Source: Isoetes taiwanensis (lineage: Eukaryota > Streptophyta > Lycopodiopsida > Isoetales > Isoetaceae). Taken from it: a stretch of 64,000 nt of DNA. The position numbers and the translations under genes were made by a program. Where the stretch lies: the NCBI GenBank assembly GCA_021234155.1, contig JAJEKV010000066.1, positions 3,585,668 to 3,649,667 of the forward strand, read 5' to 3'. This document shows positions 26,102 through 38,240 of the stretch, piece by piece. Position 1 is the first letter of the stretch. Every line of letters starts with the position of its first letter. A model generated the notes under the pieces. That model had not been told where the DNA came from. It was given only the letters and a program-made list of their open reading frames with translations, and did not search any database.

Positions 26102-27480
26102 ATATTCTCCTCGGGCTCCTCGACTAGTGCAAGCCGCATCAGCATTGAATAGCTACAAGTGGATGCTACTAACAAAGACATATTTGTGGAGCTGAAAGCA
26201 TTCTACCTGGGATAAATATTGTGGTATTTGACGTGATTGAGTTTTGTTTACGCACTATATCCTCCTGAATCACATTTCTTGCTCTTGTTTCTACCCTACA
26301 AGTGCCCCGTGAAGGATCACCAAGATGCCAAAAGGTGCCCAATAACTAAGCTCTGGGGAAGAAAAGCAAAAGCCTTCAATGCCGGAATCCTACTACCGAA
26401 AAATTTGGAAAGAATAGCTATGGTGCAAGAATACCACTCCATGCAACCTGGAGTTTTCTCGGTCCGGGAGTACGAAAGCATCCGTGCATAGATATATTAG
26501 AAGATTTATTTATCCTCGAAAAAAATTGGCCGAAACAGATGCCGTGTTAATCGCTCACGGTAAGAATGCATCCTAGTTTTATGTTGCCAGATAAACTCGA
26601 TGTAAATGTAGAGATTTCAACTTAATCTAGTTACGATTCGATAAATGTGTTTTTATCGTGACCATAGCGTGTCTTAAGATATGCTTGATCTATTTCTCGG
26701 TGGTTGTAGTTTTAAAAACTCCATTGACTAATGATATTGATGAATCTCGATAAAGCCGAAGTTCTTAGATGCCTAGATCCTGGTCTATGCTATGTTTTGC
26801 ATAATAACCAAATTTTGGAATAATTGGGCATAGACTGATAAATGTTAGGATCTTGTTGGAGCAGTTGATAGGCCTGCTTTGGATGTTGTTTTTACATGCG
26901 CTTCCCAGATTTAGAACTTAAGGCTTCCTTTGGCTGTTTCATCGCTTGAAGCATACTGTGACCGCCGCAGATATCTCAAAGGCTATCTTGACCGCTGCAT
27001 TTGGATAGTCGAGATATAAGAGATGCATGTTTTCCTTGCATGCCCATGTATGCATATATTGCATTGCTTCAGTGGTTCTAAGGTCAATCTAGTTGATATT
27101 CATGCTCAAACCTGCATTAAAATGTGCTTAGTATAATGTTATGGCTCCTGTGATTCATATATTGAATGAACATTTGTCAGGTTAACTAATTAAGGGGTGG
27201 CCTAGTGTTTATAAGATAATATAATATGTCAGAGGTGCTTTTACTTAGGACTCAGAAGCATAGTATTAAGGTTGATATCGTAAAAAAGAATGGGAAGACC
27301 TATGACATTGCCCTAGACACACATATTATTAATATAGCACCATGTGACTATTTAGCATGATTACTAAGAAGGCTGGTTATGAGAATATGTTTACATCCTA
27401 CTGCGGTAAGCAACAGAGTTGTTTGTTCTTACCGTAATATATGATTCTTCATTTTGATTACTACCTATTGCTCTAGAAAA
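26102..27480. other. No gene recognised
   Basis: Mixed AT-rich DNA between a GAA tract and the old partial copy of the PLE-like repeat. A frame of 84 codons at 26,237-26,491 (+) starts SFVYALYPPESHF and has no recognised domain. Part of this stretch could be the unaligned start of the old repeat copy. Confidence 0.35.
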
Positions 27481-28168
27481 TAGGTAAATGATGTATCATT
27501 AAATCCATTAGGTGAATGGCGATGAGTCAGTAGTTTTTGGCTGTAGCCTTTTACTCCGACGCCTTGCATTGTTACTATAGATTTGCTAACATTTGCATTG
27601 TTTGGTGTAGTAACCAAAACTACACCTCCTAGTTCGTTGGTTCGCTTTTGATGAAGTACAAAAATGATGGAATATGGAATTTGTCATATTCTACTTGGAA
27701 GATTTTGGTGAGATCCATCCTTTAAAGCCGCTTGGTACATACATTAATGCCGAGTATATGGCAAGATAAGACACCTTATTGCTCCATTTAAATCAAGGTG
27801 TGAATGATACATGAACCATGAGGACCTTTTCACTTGGTAGAATGATATAAATAAGAATCTAGCCGAGATAATTATTAATCGCGATAATAATCATATATGG
27901 ATATGTAACCGGCTTATGAAAAGGTTTAATATACACATTATTGATTAGTCCTTTATATGATATGATTATGCCTCTTTGCTATGTATGAATTTCAAGGTGA
28001 TTAAGGATCAGAATAATATCTTATGTCGCTCTACATTGTTTGAAAAGACCATTGGTAGATTAGATACGCCCCTGGTTGTGGCCTGGGGTAAAATCCGTGG
28101 TGGATATGATGGGAATGTCTTTACCTTGAACATACCCATAACGAGTTAATAGGTGACCTGCTCTAGGT
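27480..28168 (+). repeat. Old partial copy of the PLE-like direct repeat
   Basis: This stretch aligns with the last 960 nt of the left 2.7-kb direct repeat. TAGATTTGCTAACATTTGCA is shared exactly near 27,580 and 30,265. The last 130 nt follow the same order of words (GGCCT...GGTGGATAT...GGAATGT...AGGT-ACCT/CACAT). Substitutions are numerous, so it is older than the flanking pair. Like the right repeat, it ends just before GAA-rich DNA (28,178-28,210). Confidence 0.55.
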
Positions 28169-28267
28169 AAAAACGATAGAAGAAGAAGCCAGCCAGTTGA
28201 AGAAGAAGTTAGCTAGCTGTTAATGGAAATAGCTGGGGCTAAAAGGTAAAGCAAATGTTGTTTATAA

Positions 28268-28373
28268 AGGAAGAAAGAAGAAGAAGAAGAAGAAGAAGAA
28301 GAAGAAGAAGAAGAAGAAGAAGAAGAAGAAGAAGAAGAAGAAGGAAGAAGAAGAAGAAGAAGAAGAAGAAGAT
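28268..28373. repeat. (GAA)n microsatellite before the PLE-like element
   Basis: About 35 GAA units with one GGA interruption, ending 24 nt before the left 2.7-kb repeat begins. Together with the right-hand GAA array it brackets the PLE-like element. Confidence 0.9.
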
Positions 28374-28396
28374 ATAATCTTCTTGGCGTACTAGCT

Positions 28397-31130
28397 GTAT
28401 GATCTTTTATGCCATGATGAGATATAAATGAGTACAAAGGATACTATTGTCTACTACATTATATGCCGAGAAGAATAACTCTTTATGGTTTTTAATTAAT
28501 GCATATTAATTAATACCTTTTGTATAAGATGAGCAAAGAACTGATATTCTCGAAGAAAAATGGATACGCTTATTAGCGTAATAATGTGGGTTATATGGTG
28601 GCCAAAGGATATGGAGACTTGGAATACCTACCTTGTATTTTTTGCCCATAGCTCTATGGTGTTGGATTGGGAACCTTTTATTAATCTAAAGATTATTTAA
28701 TATTTAGCTTCTTTTTGAAACTACACATTGATCCATATAGGGTTGTGAATTTACTGATAGATACATAACCCTTGTGAAATATATTACTTTTTTCTTATGA
28801 TCATGAGACCGCGGGTTATGTTGTTATACTATGTTAAAGGTGACTTTGCATTAAAATGATCTGCGGGTTCTCGAGACTCGTGACTAAATGCTCGAGGCGT
28901 ATTCCGTGATAAAACCTTGGTTATGCCGCTATACCATGTTAAACGTGACTTTGCATTAAATGACTAGAAGTTCGAGACTCAGACTACATGCTCGAAAAGT
29001 GCATCTTTGCATAAAAAGTCAGCTTCAAATTAATGAGGTATAAATTTATTTCATTCAACCCTTAGAATCTAAATATATAGCATTGCATAAGGGTTTACGG
29101 GAAGAAAACATATCCGGCTACCGCGGTTGAGCTGGCCGGGGCATAAGTTATCCGGGATTTGCATCTCTATCCTTCTTCATGTTTGCTCAAGAAAATATCG
29201 AGAATCATGCTCTTAAAGGGGTGTATAATGCAGGCAACCCGAATAAGTCGTGCTCCGTGCCAGCCGAAACTTTCCCTTAGGCCATTTCAGAGACCTAACA
29301 ACAGGAAGAGGCAAAATTTACCCAAAGGAATACACCTAATTGAGTGAATGATAGAGCCAACAAAAACAGTTTACTAGATTTCTTACAAAATAGTAGTTCT
29401 TTATGGATAGTAAGCTATTTACCAAAAAATCGTCTAAAAATAAGCACTCCCAGCATAAAAAGCTTGGTTTTTAAGGCTAGCAAATCTATTTGTTAATGCT
29501 TAAAAAAGTTCAGATATGAAGGTTTTCATATGCTTTGTAATTATATGTTAATAATATGTAATCTATCGCTTTTTGTGGTTATGTAAGATTAAATAGATTT
29601 GAAGTTTCCAAAGAATAAAATAGATGCCGATCCTCTGCTATATCGACATGGAGGAGAATAATTGGTCTATGGCACATATATCTCGTGTTTTTAAGTCCGA
29701 TTCCGGATATTTCTCAATCCATTGATGGTTGCCGATATAAGGTATTTCGCTTAAGCATTAATATGATGTCATAAATAATGTAATCCATTAGCAAATAATA
29801 GTGGTCAATACGTTGTATAATCCGTGAGATGAATATGAGGCTGATCACCCATGACTGGACTGTTTAAATATGCTATAATGTAAGGCTAAGACACAAGTCT
29901 ATGTTGTTGGCCGATGGATGGCATTATGGAAGGTTGCTCGCGCGTCTTTGGGACTAGAAGAAAATTAGATGGCCTGATATGATTTCTCGGGATATTTAAA
30001 ATGATTGGATTTCTTCCAAAATAAGAATAACTAGTTAGTTTATTACCGCTTGGATAGATGGTACAGAACGACTGCTTGAAGATATGAACTGCTAGGTAAG
30101 CAAAGGAATATGCATCGCGGATTTTGTACCGTAATTAGTTGGATGGTTACCGCTCTACTCCCTCGCGGGATGGGTTAAAATGCTACTTTAATGGATTATG
30201 GTGAAGGCGATAAGCCATGATGTTTAATAGCTACTCGACGCTTCTTGCTTTGTTTACCATAGATTTGCTAACATTTGCATTGTCAAGTGTAACGCAAACA
30301 TCATCTCCGGCTAAGTTCTCGTTAAAAGTATTTTGGGTCAGGCAACAAGTCTTTGGAGAATTTATCTTAATGGTTAGTACATGGATTTTGGGATAATGAT
30401 ACTTGAGATCGTTTTTGTACTTATAGAATTGCTTCGAGAATATTTAACATGCATCAAGGTGTCCTGCTGTTTAAACTCTATTATTGTGGATTGATGGGTT
30501 ATTATGCCTCGATCGCTTGGGGCGTATATGTTGTTACAAAACTTGTAGTGCATTATGCATGTGATACATTGGCTTCTTAAGCCATAAAAATAAATGAAAA
30601 GTCATAAAATTTTTTGAATGATAAGTTCGCTTCAAGTCAAGCATAAGATATATTTTAAATCTATGAGAGTTGATACATCGCGAAATCTTAAAGGTGAAAA
30701 GAAAAAATAAAGCCGGGAGTAAAAAGGACATGAGACGCTCTAGGATTTAAGTCTAAGTTTTTAATGAAAATTTGAGATGAGTGATAAAACCATGTGCCCA
30801 ATTGAAAGTATAGATATCTTGAACTCTAAATGATAAAAAATGTGTTGTAAAATGAAGATGGTAAATGGATATTATAGTGATTTAAGTCTAAGATCTCTTT
30901 ATGATGAAAAAGGAAATAATCATATGGAAATTTGAGACATAAATAAATACTAATGTAGATCGCTTGACATTATGAAAGCATTTCAAAATGATAGTTCTTA
31001 TCCATATATTGGGGTGGTCCTTTGCGCCGCGGGGCCTAAATACTAGGGGTGGATATTTTGGAATGTTTATATCTAGATGGGGTCAGAATCGGTGGACTAG
31101 GTCACATAATGCTTAAAATTTTGATGTAAA
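28397..31130 (+). repeat. Left 2.7-kb direct repeat (pseudo-LTR)
   Basis: Colinear over its full length with 35,573-38,240. It includes an internal duplication of about 105 nt (28,806 and 28,913) with the shared words GTGACTTTGCATTAAA and TGCTCGA. The differences from the right copy are mostly single inserted bases. No open frame with a recognisable domain is present, so it is probably regulatory and untranslated sequence. Confidence 0.85.
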
Positions 31131-33740
31131 TAAAACAAGAAGAAATTGGATTTCCATTTGTTGGAGTTATCCAACAAACACGCTTATGCCTCAATATGTT
31201 AGTAATTTATTCAAAATGATTTACCATTGACTATTTGACTTGTATTATGTAGAATAAAAAACTTCGTAAAACCCTTATTGGATATTGATATGGCGAGGTC
31301 GGCTTCCCTCCTAATAATGCAAAGATAAAAGTAATTTTGTGTCTCATTCCAAACTTGGAGATTCATACATGTCACAATTCTAATAAGAACCGCAACCCAT
31401 CAATATTCTCCCTATTATTCACCTTGGCTTTAGTGCATGGTTGAAACTTTCTAGCCTTGGACAAGAAAGGCATGAAACTAAATGAGTGCCAAGAGATAAT
31501 TCCGCAAAAGTGTTTCATGATACACAAGATGTCCCAGCGATCATCGACCGACCTTGGACGATATGTCATTCATGGAATGCAAAGTGGGAGTAAACTATCT
31601 AGAGAAGGTTCATAAGCTTAATGATAAAACTTTTTCTCATGAAATCAAAGGAAAGAAGGTGGAATGTAATGTTGATGAAGGGGAAACCACGTAAGGGTTT
31701 AAGTAAATTTATCCCTAGGGAGACATTGACCTTATGAAGAAAGAGGTTGAAGCCAACTGAAGTGCTCTAACAGAGAAAAACCGTGAGATTAACTCAATAA
31801 TTGTAGACGCTTTCCTATTATCTCTAAAATGGCCATCGAATGGTTGGGTGAAGAATTCCAAATTGTGGTTTATGGAGGAGCAACAACTTTAGTATTTTGG
31901 CACCTATAAGTATTAGGGCATGGATGCTTATGGCGGATATTAATGAAGATGAGTTAGCCGGTGCTATTAAGGATACCGATAATATGGTAAAGTTACCGAT
32001 AATCCGCAGTGTTGATTTCCCTTTGGACCCGAAAGCTATTTGATAAGAAATGCATGATGAACAATGGTATGACACCGCTTTGTGAAGGCTCATATGGGCT
32101 ACCTCGACACCGACAGGGGTTATGCATTTCGCATAAGATTTGGAGGAGTTGGAGTCCGGTGACATTAAATGTAGCCAAAAATGATACCGCCGGACTCAAT
32201 CACATGGTTTGACCAAGCCGACCGGTATAAGCCAATCATCCGGACTTAATCTACCCAAGGTATTCTATGGCTGGGAAAATGGGTTATTTCATGCATTATA
32301 TCGTGCGTAATCTCAAAACCGGGCTCGCTCGCTTTGGCCTATCTCGACGCGGAGAGGTATGATGATCAAGATGACTAACAAATACATAAGTTAACCCCAA
32401 CCAGGACATCCTCAAGACTTTGGGAACACAAAACTTGTTGAGGTATGTGAGGTGATGTCAAGGATAATGGCTCTCGAGACAAGAAGTTTAACAAAACCTA
32501 TGGAGGTGCGTAAATCTTCCTCCATGCAAACACAAAGGAACGCTTGGGGCAAAGAAAGTTATCTCCCCCCAAGTTAGAAGGGCAAAGACATCCGCAAAAT
32601 GGGGAAATAGTGGATAATTTGACCAAATATCCGACACTATTGTTAGTTGCACACTGAGGCATCCGCAAGAAGAACAGCCCGATTATCCGCAGAGATTATG
32701 AAGGAGCACAAGGACATGTTTGTATTCAAAAAGGATCGTGACCAATGGGCCTCGACATGTCATTTCACTACAAAGATCGAAACTATTATATTCCTCCGAT
32801 TGGATCAAAGAGGTTTCTATGGAGATTTCTATGGCATTTATGCTCTACTAATACCAAGGAATATAAGTCCGGTGGATTACTATATGATGACCGAATGAAT
32901 CTGGAATGCCTATCTTGATTCCAGATTTTTCAAAATGGAAACCTAAATATTCACTTGATGAATATTGAGCCGCTATGTAATTCCAAAGATGCCAAAAATT
33001 TTGCCGTGATGCATGTGATATGGCTAATATATCTTTTGTAATATATAAAATGCTGAATAGTAAAGACTTAATACCTATTATGGAGTATATAAGCTATGAA
33101 ATGTGGGTTGAGTTGTACTGATATTACTTAAGTTAACCGTGAATCTTGATTGCTATATTACTTGGTGTTAAATTATGATCATCGCAGCATGTAACTTGTA
33201 GTGTATAATGGATATGCAACCTAAAACAAACTTAGATAAATAATGAGGGTATGAACTAAGAAATGTTGCCCATGATGGTGATGATTATCTTATATATGTT
33301 TGCTACAATCGTTGTAACTTTATGTCCTCTATGAAATGATTGATACTACTACATAAGTTATCGGGTCTCATGACCGGTTTGTCATGATGGAAGATGAAGA
33401 TAGCGTAATAATTGGAAGAGGTAATGATGGACGAAGACCTTCTTGAAGGTTAATTCTACTATTAGAAAGAAGGTGAGAACACATTTCCTATTCTCATCAA
33501 AAATCATAGATAAGATAGATATCAGAAACACTTCCAAGAATACGTGAAGCTAAGACTTGGAGATTTTGGTGAGTATATAGTGGCAGATTCATGTTTTGAT
33601 GGAAATATGAAAAAAGTTGACCGATTATCTGTATAAACCATACAAATATATTTATACTGAGCAAATACCTTCGTGGTAAAAGCTATAGGCCGGGAATGTC
33701 CCGATTTATAGATGATAAGGTGGGCCATGTCGACCTTGAC
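31131..33740 (+). pseudogene. Upstream half of PLE-like internal region, unidentified
   Basis: Between the left repeat and the reverse transcriptase lie 2.6 kb with protein-like patches in changing frames. Examples are YLEKVHKLNDKTFSHEIKG near 31,600-31,655, and 83 codons at 32,647-32,898. They could be the N-terminal region that precedes RT in Penelope-like proteins, or a second gene. No zinc finger, GIY-YIG or other named motif is visible. Stops and frameshifts are dense. Confidence 0.4.
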
Positions 33741-33749
33741 CTCAAAAGA

Positions 33750-35410
33750 TTGTGAAGTCTAAGGGACTAAGAAAAATGTTGAAAAAAGGGCTTGAATTTT
33801 ATTCCCCGATAAACCTCTTTAATATGGATGAATTTATGAAGGATTTGGCCGAGGTTTTGAAGACATGTTTAATCATTATGAGGGTAGAGGTAGAGTTCTA
33901 CATCCTTATGAGAAAAAAAGAGTATTATTATGAACCTGCGTAAGAATATTGTATCGAAGCTAAGGAAATTATTAAAAAGAAGGAAAAACAAAATGTATTA
34001 TCGATGTGAAGGTGGTTAAATGCCCGGATTGGCCGGGTGCTAAATTTATATATTGCTCGGGGTCGATAAAGCCACTTAACGTGTTCGCTTATTTGCCCTT
34101 GGCATATAAGAGATATGGCCGTGCTCAGCTTAATGGCAATGACTTTGTGAAGTATAATATAGTAAAAGAGATGTTGATACAAAACCGAAAGCAATGAACT
34201 TGAAAGCAGATTCGCTTAGATTGCCCACATAAGGACGTAATCTCGTGATTTATTGGGCACTTATAAGGCTCATAAGGCGCATTATAGATGGATAACCAAT
34301 GCAAACAAAACCATATTCTCCATCCCAAGAAAAATTGTTACAAAAAAGGACTTAAAGGTTTGCCGGAAATTCTGCCTCTGTGGCATATATGCAATGCATT
34401 AAGCAAAGTTAATGTACTTCCTGAGGTGTTAATCCATTCGATTGTAAACTCCATATATGACTTTATGCTTAACCTCGCCTAATAAAAATCCATGATATTT
34501 ATAATCGGCCGATATCTCTAAATGTTACGAACATTTCCGCTGACCGAGAGGATGGTATCTGCATGGTTATAAAACAAAAGTTATTGAGATGGTCGGGGAT
34601 ACAAAAGTGGAAATAATGAAGAGTGCAAATTTCTGGTTCAAAAGTGTTAAGGATGATATTGTTGGTGTCCGGGATCATAAAAAGATGGATGGTGTTGGCT
34701 GGAAATGCATGGATAAATTGGAGTTCTTTGAACCCAACAAATGGATGTTATGCAACCGTTTATAATTCAAGGGTCCAATGTATGGAGGCAGTGCTCATCC
34801 TCGATGGGATTTGCTTGCTCTCCTGATTGGTGCAATATTTACTTATCTTACTTTGAGATGTCGACACGAGAGGCTTGCAAATGCATGCGCTTTCGTACAT
34901 TATAAAATTCAGTGAAGCAAGACGATACATGGATGATGTATGCATCCCTAATGGTGGAAACTTGGAAGAATTCTTCATGAATGGCAAAGATAGAGATGAA
35001 AGCTTAACATCTACAATCTGGAAAGTTTTACAAATAAAAATGAGACCATGTACGATATAAGGAAGACAACTCCACTATAGTGGGTTACAAAGGTAACTTC
35101 CTCAATGTTACTATAGAGGTAGTTGATCATGATCCTCGATTGTTTGTCACTACAAGATATGATAAGAGGAATAAGCTTGCATTTGAGATGAAAATTCATT
35201 CACGCCCAATCGGTGTCTGGGCCATACCTAAATGCCACGGTGATTATTTCTCGATATTACCATACCTATACATAGCAGCCCTCTTATGGTCAAGCATCTA
35301 AAAGAGCTGGTCCAGAATTTATACGCAATGGCTTTCAAAGAGACCCACCTTTGGAAGAATGTTCATAGGATGCTAGAGTCCAATGAGTTTCCGGACTTAC
35401 GCTCAATATA
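33750..35410 (+). pseudogene. Penelope-like reverse transcriptase, frameshifted
   Basis: Ordered motifs across frames match the RT family that includes Penelope-like elements, relatives of telomerase RT. KSKGLRKMLKKGLEF (33,756-33,800) resembles the '..KGL.F' element upstream of RT. GTYKAHKAHYRWITNANK (about 34,256-34,309) is the 'LPYLYG..K.HK....R.I' block. DDIVGVRDHKKMDG-type linker sequence leads to MGFACSPDWCNIY (34,804-34,842), the motif with 'G.PMG...AP'. RRYMDDVCIPNGG (about 34,920-34,960) is the catalytic YxDD-type box. YKGNFLNVTIEV and TRYDKRNKLAFEM (35,085-35,190) are the thumb 'FLD....' and 'YDKR' signatures. HLKELVQNLYAMAF (about 35,295-35,335) ends the domain. At least five frameshifts or stops break it. 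No GIY-YIG module follows before the right repeat. Confidence 0.72.
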
Positions 35411-35572
35411 AACGAACCGAAAAATATTCTGCAAGGCATGAATATGATAGGGTATCGATTCTTCTATCATGGAAGGGAGGTCCTGTATCCTACTTCCAAT
35501 GATATGATTGGTCCTATTACCCGAGGGTGGGTTGAAGAAGAAAAGATATACCTTTTTTGGCAAAATTGGGCC

Positions 35573-38240
35573 GTATGATCTTTATGCTATGATGAGATAT
35601 AAATGAGTACAAAGGATAATTATTGTCTACTACATTATATGCCGAGAAGAACAACTCTTATGGTTTTAATTAATGGATGGTTAATTAATACCTTTGTATA
35701 AGATGAGCAAAGAACTGATATTCGGAAGAAAATGGATACGCTTATTAGCGTAATAATGGGTTATATGGTGCCAAAGATATGGAGACTTGAATACCTACCT
35801 TTGTATTTTGCCCATAGTCGGCGGTGTTGATTAAACCTTTATTAATCTAAAGATTATTTAATATTTAGCTTCTTTGAACCATTGATCCATATAGGGTTGT
35901 GAAATTTGTTTGATAGATACATAACCCTTTAGAAATATATTACATTTTCTTATGATCATGAGACCGTGGTTATGTTGCTTATACTATGTTAAAGGTGACT
36001 TTGCATTAAATGACGGGCTCGAGACTCGTACTAAATGCTCGAGGCGCATTCCGTGATAAACCTTGGTTATGCCGCTTATACCATGTTAAACGTGACTTTG
36101 CATTAAATGACTAGAGTTCGAGACTCGCATCACATGCTCGAGGCGCATCCGTGATAAAAAGTCGCCAAATTAATGAGGTATAATTTATTTCATTCAACCC
36201 TTAGAATCTAAATATATAGCATTGTATAAGGGCTTACCGTGAGAAACATATCCGGCATGTTGAGCGGCCGGGGCATAAGTTATCCGATTTGCATCTCTAT
36301 CCTTTCATGTTTGTTTCAAAATACCGAGAATCATGCCTAAAGGTGTATACGAGGCAACCCGAAACAGAAGTCGTGCAAGGGCCGAAACTTTCCTTATAGG
36401 CTATTTCAGACCTAACAATGGTGGAAGAGGTGTACCGTCCAAAGGAATACACGCATCGAGGAATGATAGGAGCTAACAAAAACAGTTTAATTAGATTTCT
36501 ACAAAAATAGTAGTTCTTTATGGATAGTAAGCTATTTACCAAAAAATCTGGGTCTAAAAATAAGCACTTGTGCATAAAAGTTATTTTAAGGCTAGCAATC
36601 TATTTGTTACGCTTTAAAAGTTCGTGATATGAAGGTTTTTCATATGCTTTTGTAGATTATATGTTAATAATATGTAATCTATTGCTTTTGTGGTTATGAA
36701 GATTAAATAGATTTGAAGTTTCCAAAGAATAAAATAGATGTCGATCCGTTACATGCCGATATGGAGGAGAATAATTTCTGGTCTATGGCACATATATCCT
36801 GCGGCTTTTAAGTCCTGATTCGGATATTTCCTGAACTATTGATGGTTGCTGATATAAGGGTATTTCGCTTAAGTATTAATATGATGTCATAAATAACGTA
36901 ATCCATTAGCAACATTAGTGGTCAATAATGTTGGTATAATCCGTAGATGAATATGGAGGCTGATCACCGATGACTCGACTGCTTAATATGCTATAATGTA
37001 AGGCTAAGACACAAGTCTATGTTGTTGGCCAGATTTGGATGCATTATGGAAGGTTGTTTGGTGTCTTTGGACTAGAAGAAAATTAGATGGCCCGATATGA
37101 TTTCTCGATTATTTAAATGATGGATTTCTTCAAAATAAGAATAACTAGTTAGTTTATTATTGTTTGATAGATGGTAATAGAACCATTCTGCTTGGAAGAT
37201 ATGAACTGTGGTAAGCAAAGAAATATGCATCGTGGATTTGCAATGCACTATTGATGGTTACCGCTTCTACCCCCGGTGGATGGGTTAAAATGCTACTTTA
37301 ATGGATTATGGTGAAGGGCGGAGTAGTTATGATGTTTAATAGCTTACCCGACGCCTTGCTTTGTTACCATAGATTTGCTAACATTTGCATTGGTTGGGTG
37401 TGTAACCAAACATCATCTCCACAAGTTCTCATAAAGTATTTTGGGGTCAGTAACAAGTCTTTGGAGAATTTATCTTAATGGTTACATGGATTTTGGGATA
37501 ATGATACTGAGATCGTTTGGTTGTACTTATAGAATTGCTTTGAGAATATTTAACATGCATCAAGCGTGTCCGCTGTTTAAACTCTATTATTGTGATTGAT
37601 GGGTTATTATGCCCGATCGCTTAAGCATATATATGTTGTTACAAACTTGTAGTGCATTATGCATGTGATACATTGGCTTTTTAAGCCATAAAAATAAATG
37701 AAAAAGCTGTTTAAAAATTTTTTGAATGATAAGTTCGCCTTCAAGTCAAGTTACAAGATATATTTTAAATCTATGAGAGTTGATACATCATGAAATCTTA
37801 AAGGTGAAAAGAAAAAAAAAAAATAAATAAAAGGACATGAGACGCTCTAGGATTTAAGTCTAAGTTTTTAATGAAAATTTGAGATGAGTGATAAAACGAC
37901 AAAGTCTAATTCTCGAAAGTATAGATATCTTGAAATCCTAAATGATAAAAAGGTAAAAAAATGAAGATGGTAAAATGGATATTATAGTGATTTAAGTCTA
38001 AGATTCTGAGATAAAAGGAAATAATCATATGGAAATTTGAGATGATAAATAATACTAATGTAGATCGCTTGACATTATGAAAGCATTTCTAAAATGATAG
38101 TTCTTTATCCGACATATTGGGGTGGTCCCTTTATGTCGTGGGCCTAGTTAAAATACTAGGGTGGATATTTTGGAATGTTTACATCTTAGATGGGGCGTAA
38201 TTGTGACTAGGTCACATAACGCTTAAAATTTTGATGTAAA
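35573..38240 (+). repeat. Right 2.7-kb direct repeat (pseudo-LTR)
   Basis: Second copy of the repeat at 28,397-31,130. It keeps the internal duplication of about 100 nt (35,963 and 36,060). Its end GATGTAAA runs straight into (GAA)61 with no spacer, while the left copy's end runs into AACAAGAAGAAATTGG. This suggests a GAA-type tail is part of the element's 3' end. Confidence 0.85.

Noticed and set aside
25752-26181. Long open frames across GAA tracts (poly-Glu, poly-Ser, poly-Leu)
   Set aside because: They exist only because a trinucleotide repeat lacks stops in most frames; nothing protein-like flanks them.
28397-31130. Hammerhead ribozyme in the pseudo-LTR
   Set aside because: No CTGANGA core paired with a GAAA core at suitable distance was found; near matches such as GATGAGT have no partner.
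35147-35160. CACTACAAGATATG as a CACTA terminus
   Set aside because: It lies within the PLE-like RT coding motif before RYDKR, with no subterminal repeats or second end; a chance match.
35410-35570. GIY-YIG endonuclease after the PLE-like RT
   Set aside because: The frames here (RFFYHGREVLYPTSNDMIG and neighbours) lack the GIY and YIG boxes and the following Arg and Glu residues.
28397-38240. Interpretation as an ordinary LTR retrotransposon
   Set aside because: No TG..CA ends, no primer-binding site after the left repeat, no integrase or RNase H, and the RT motifs are of Penelope-like type. Kept only as a lower-ranked alternative.
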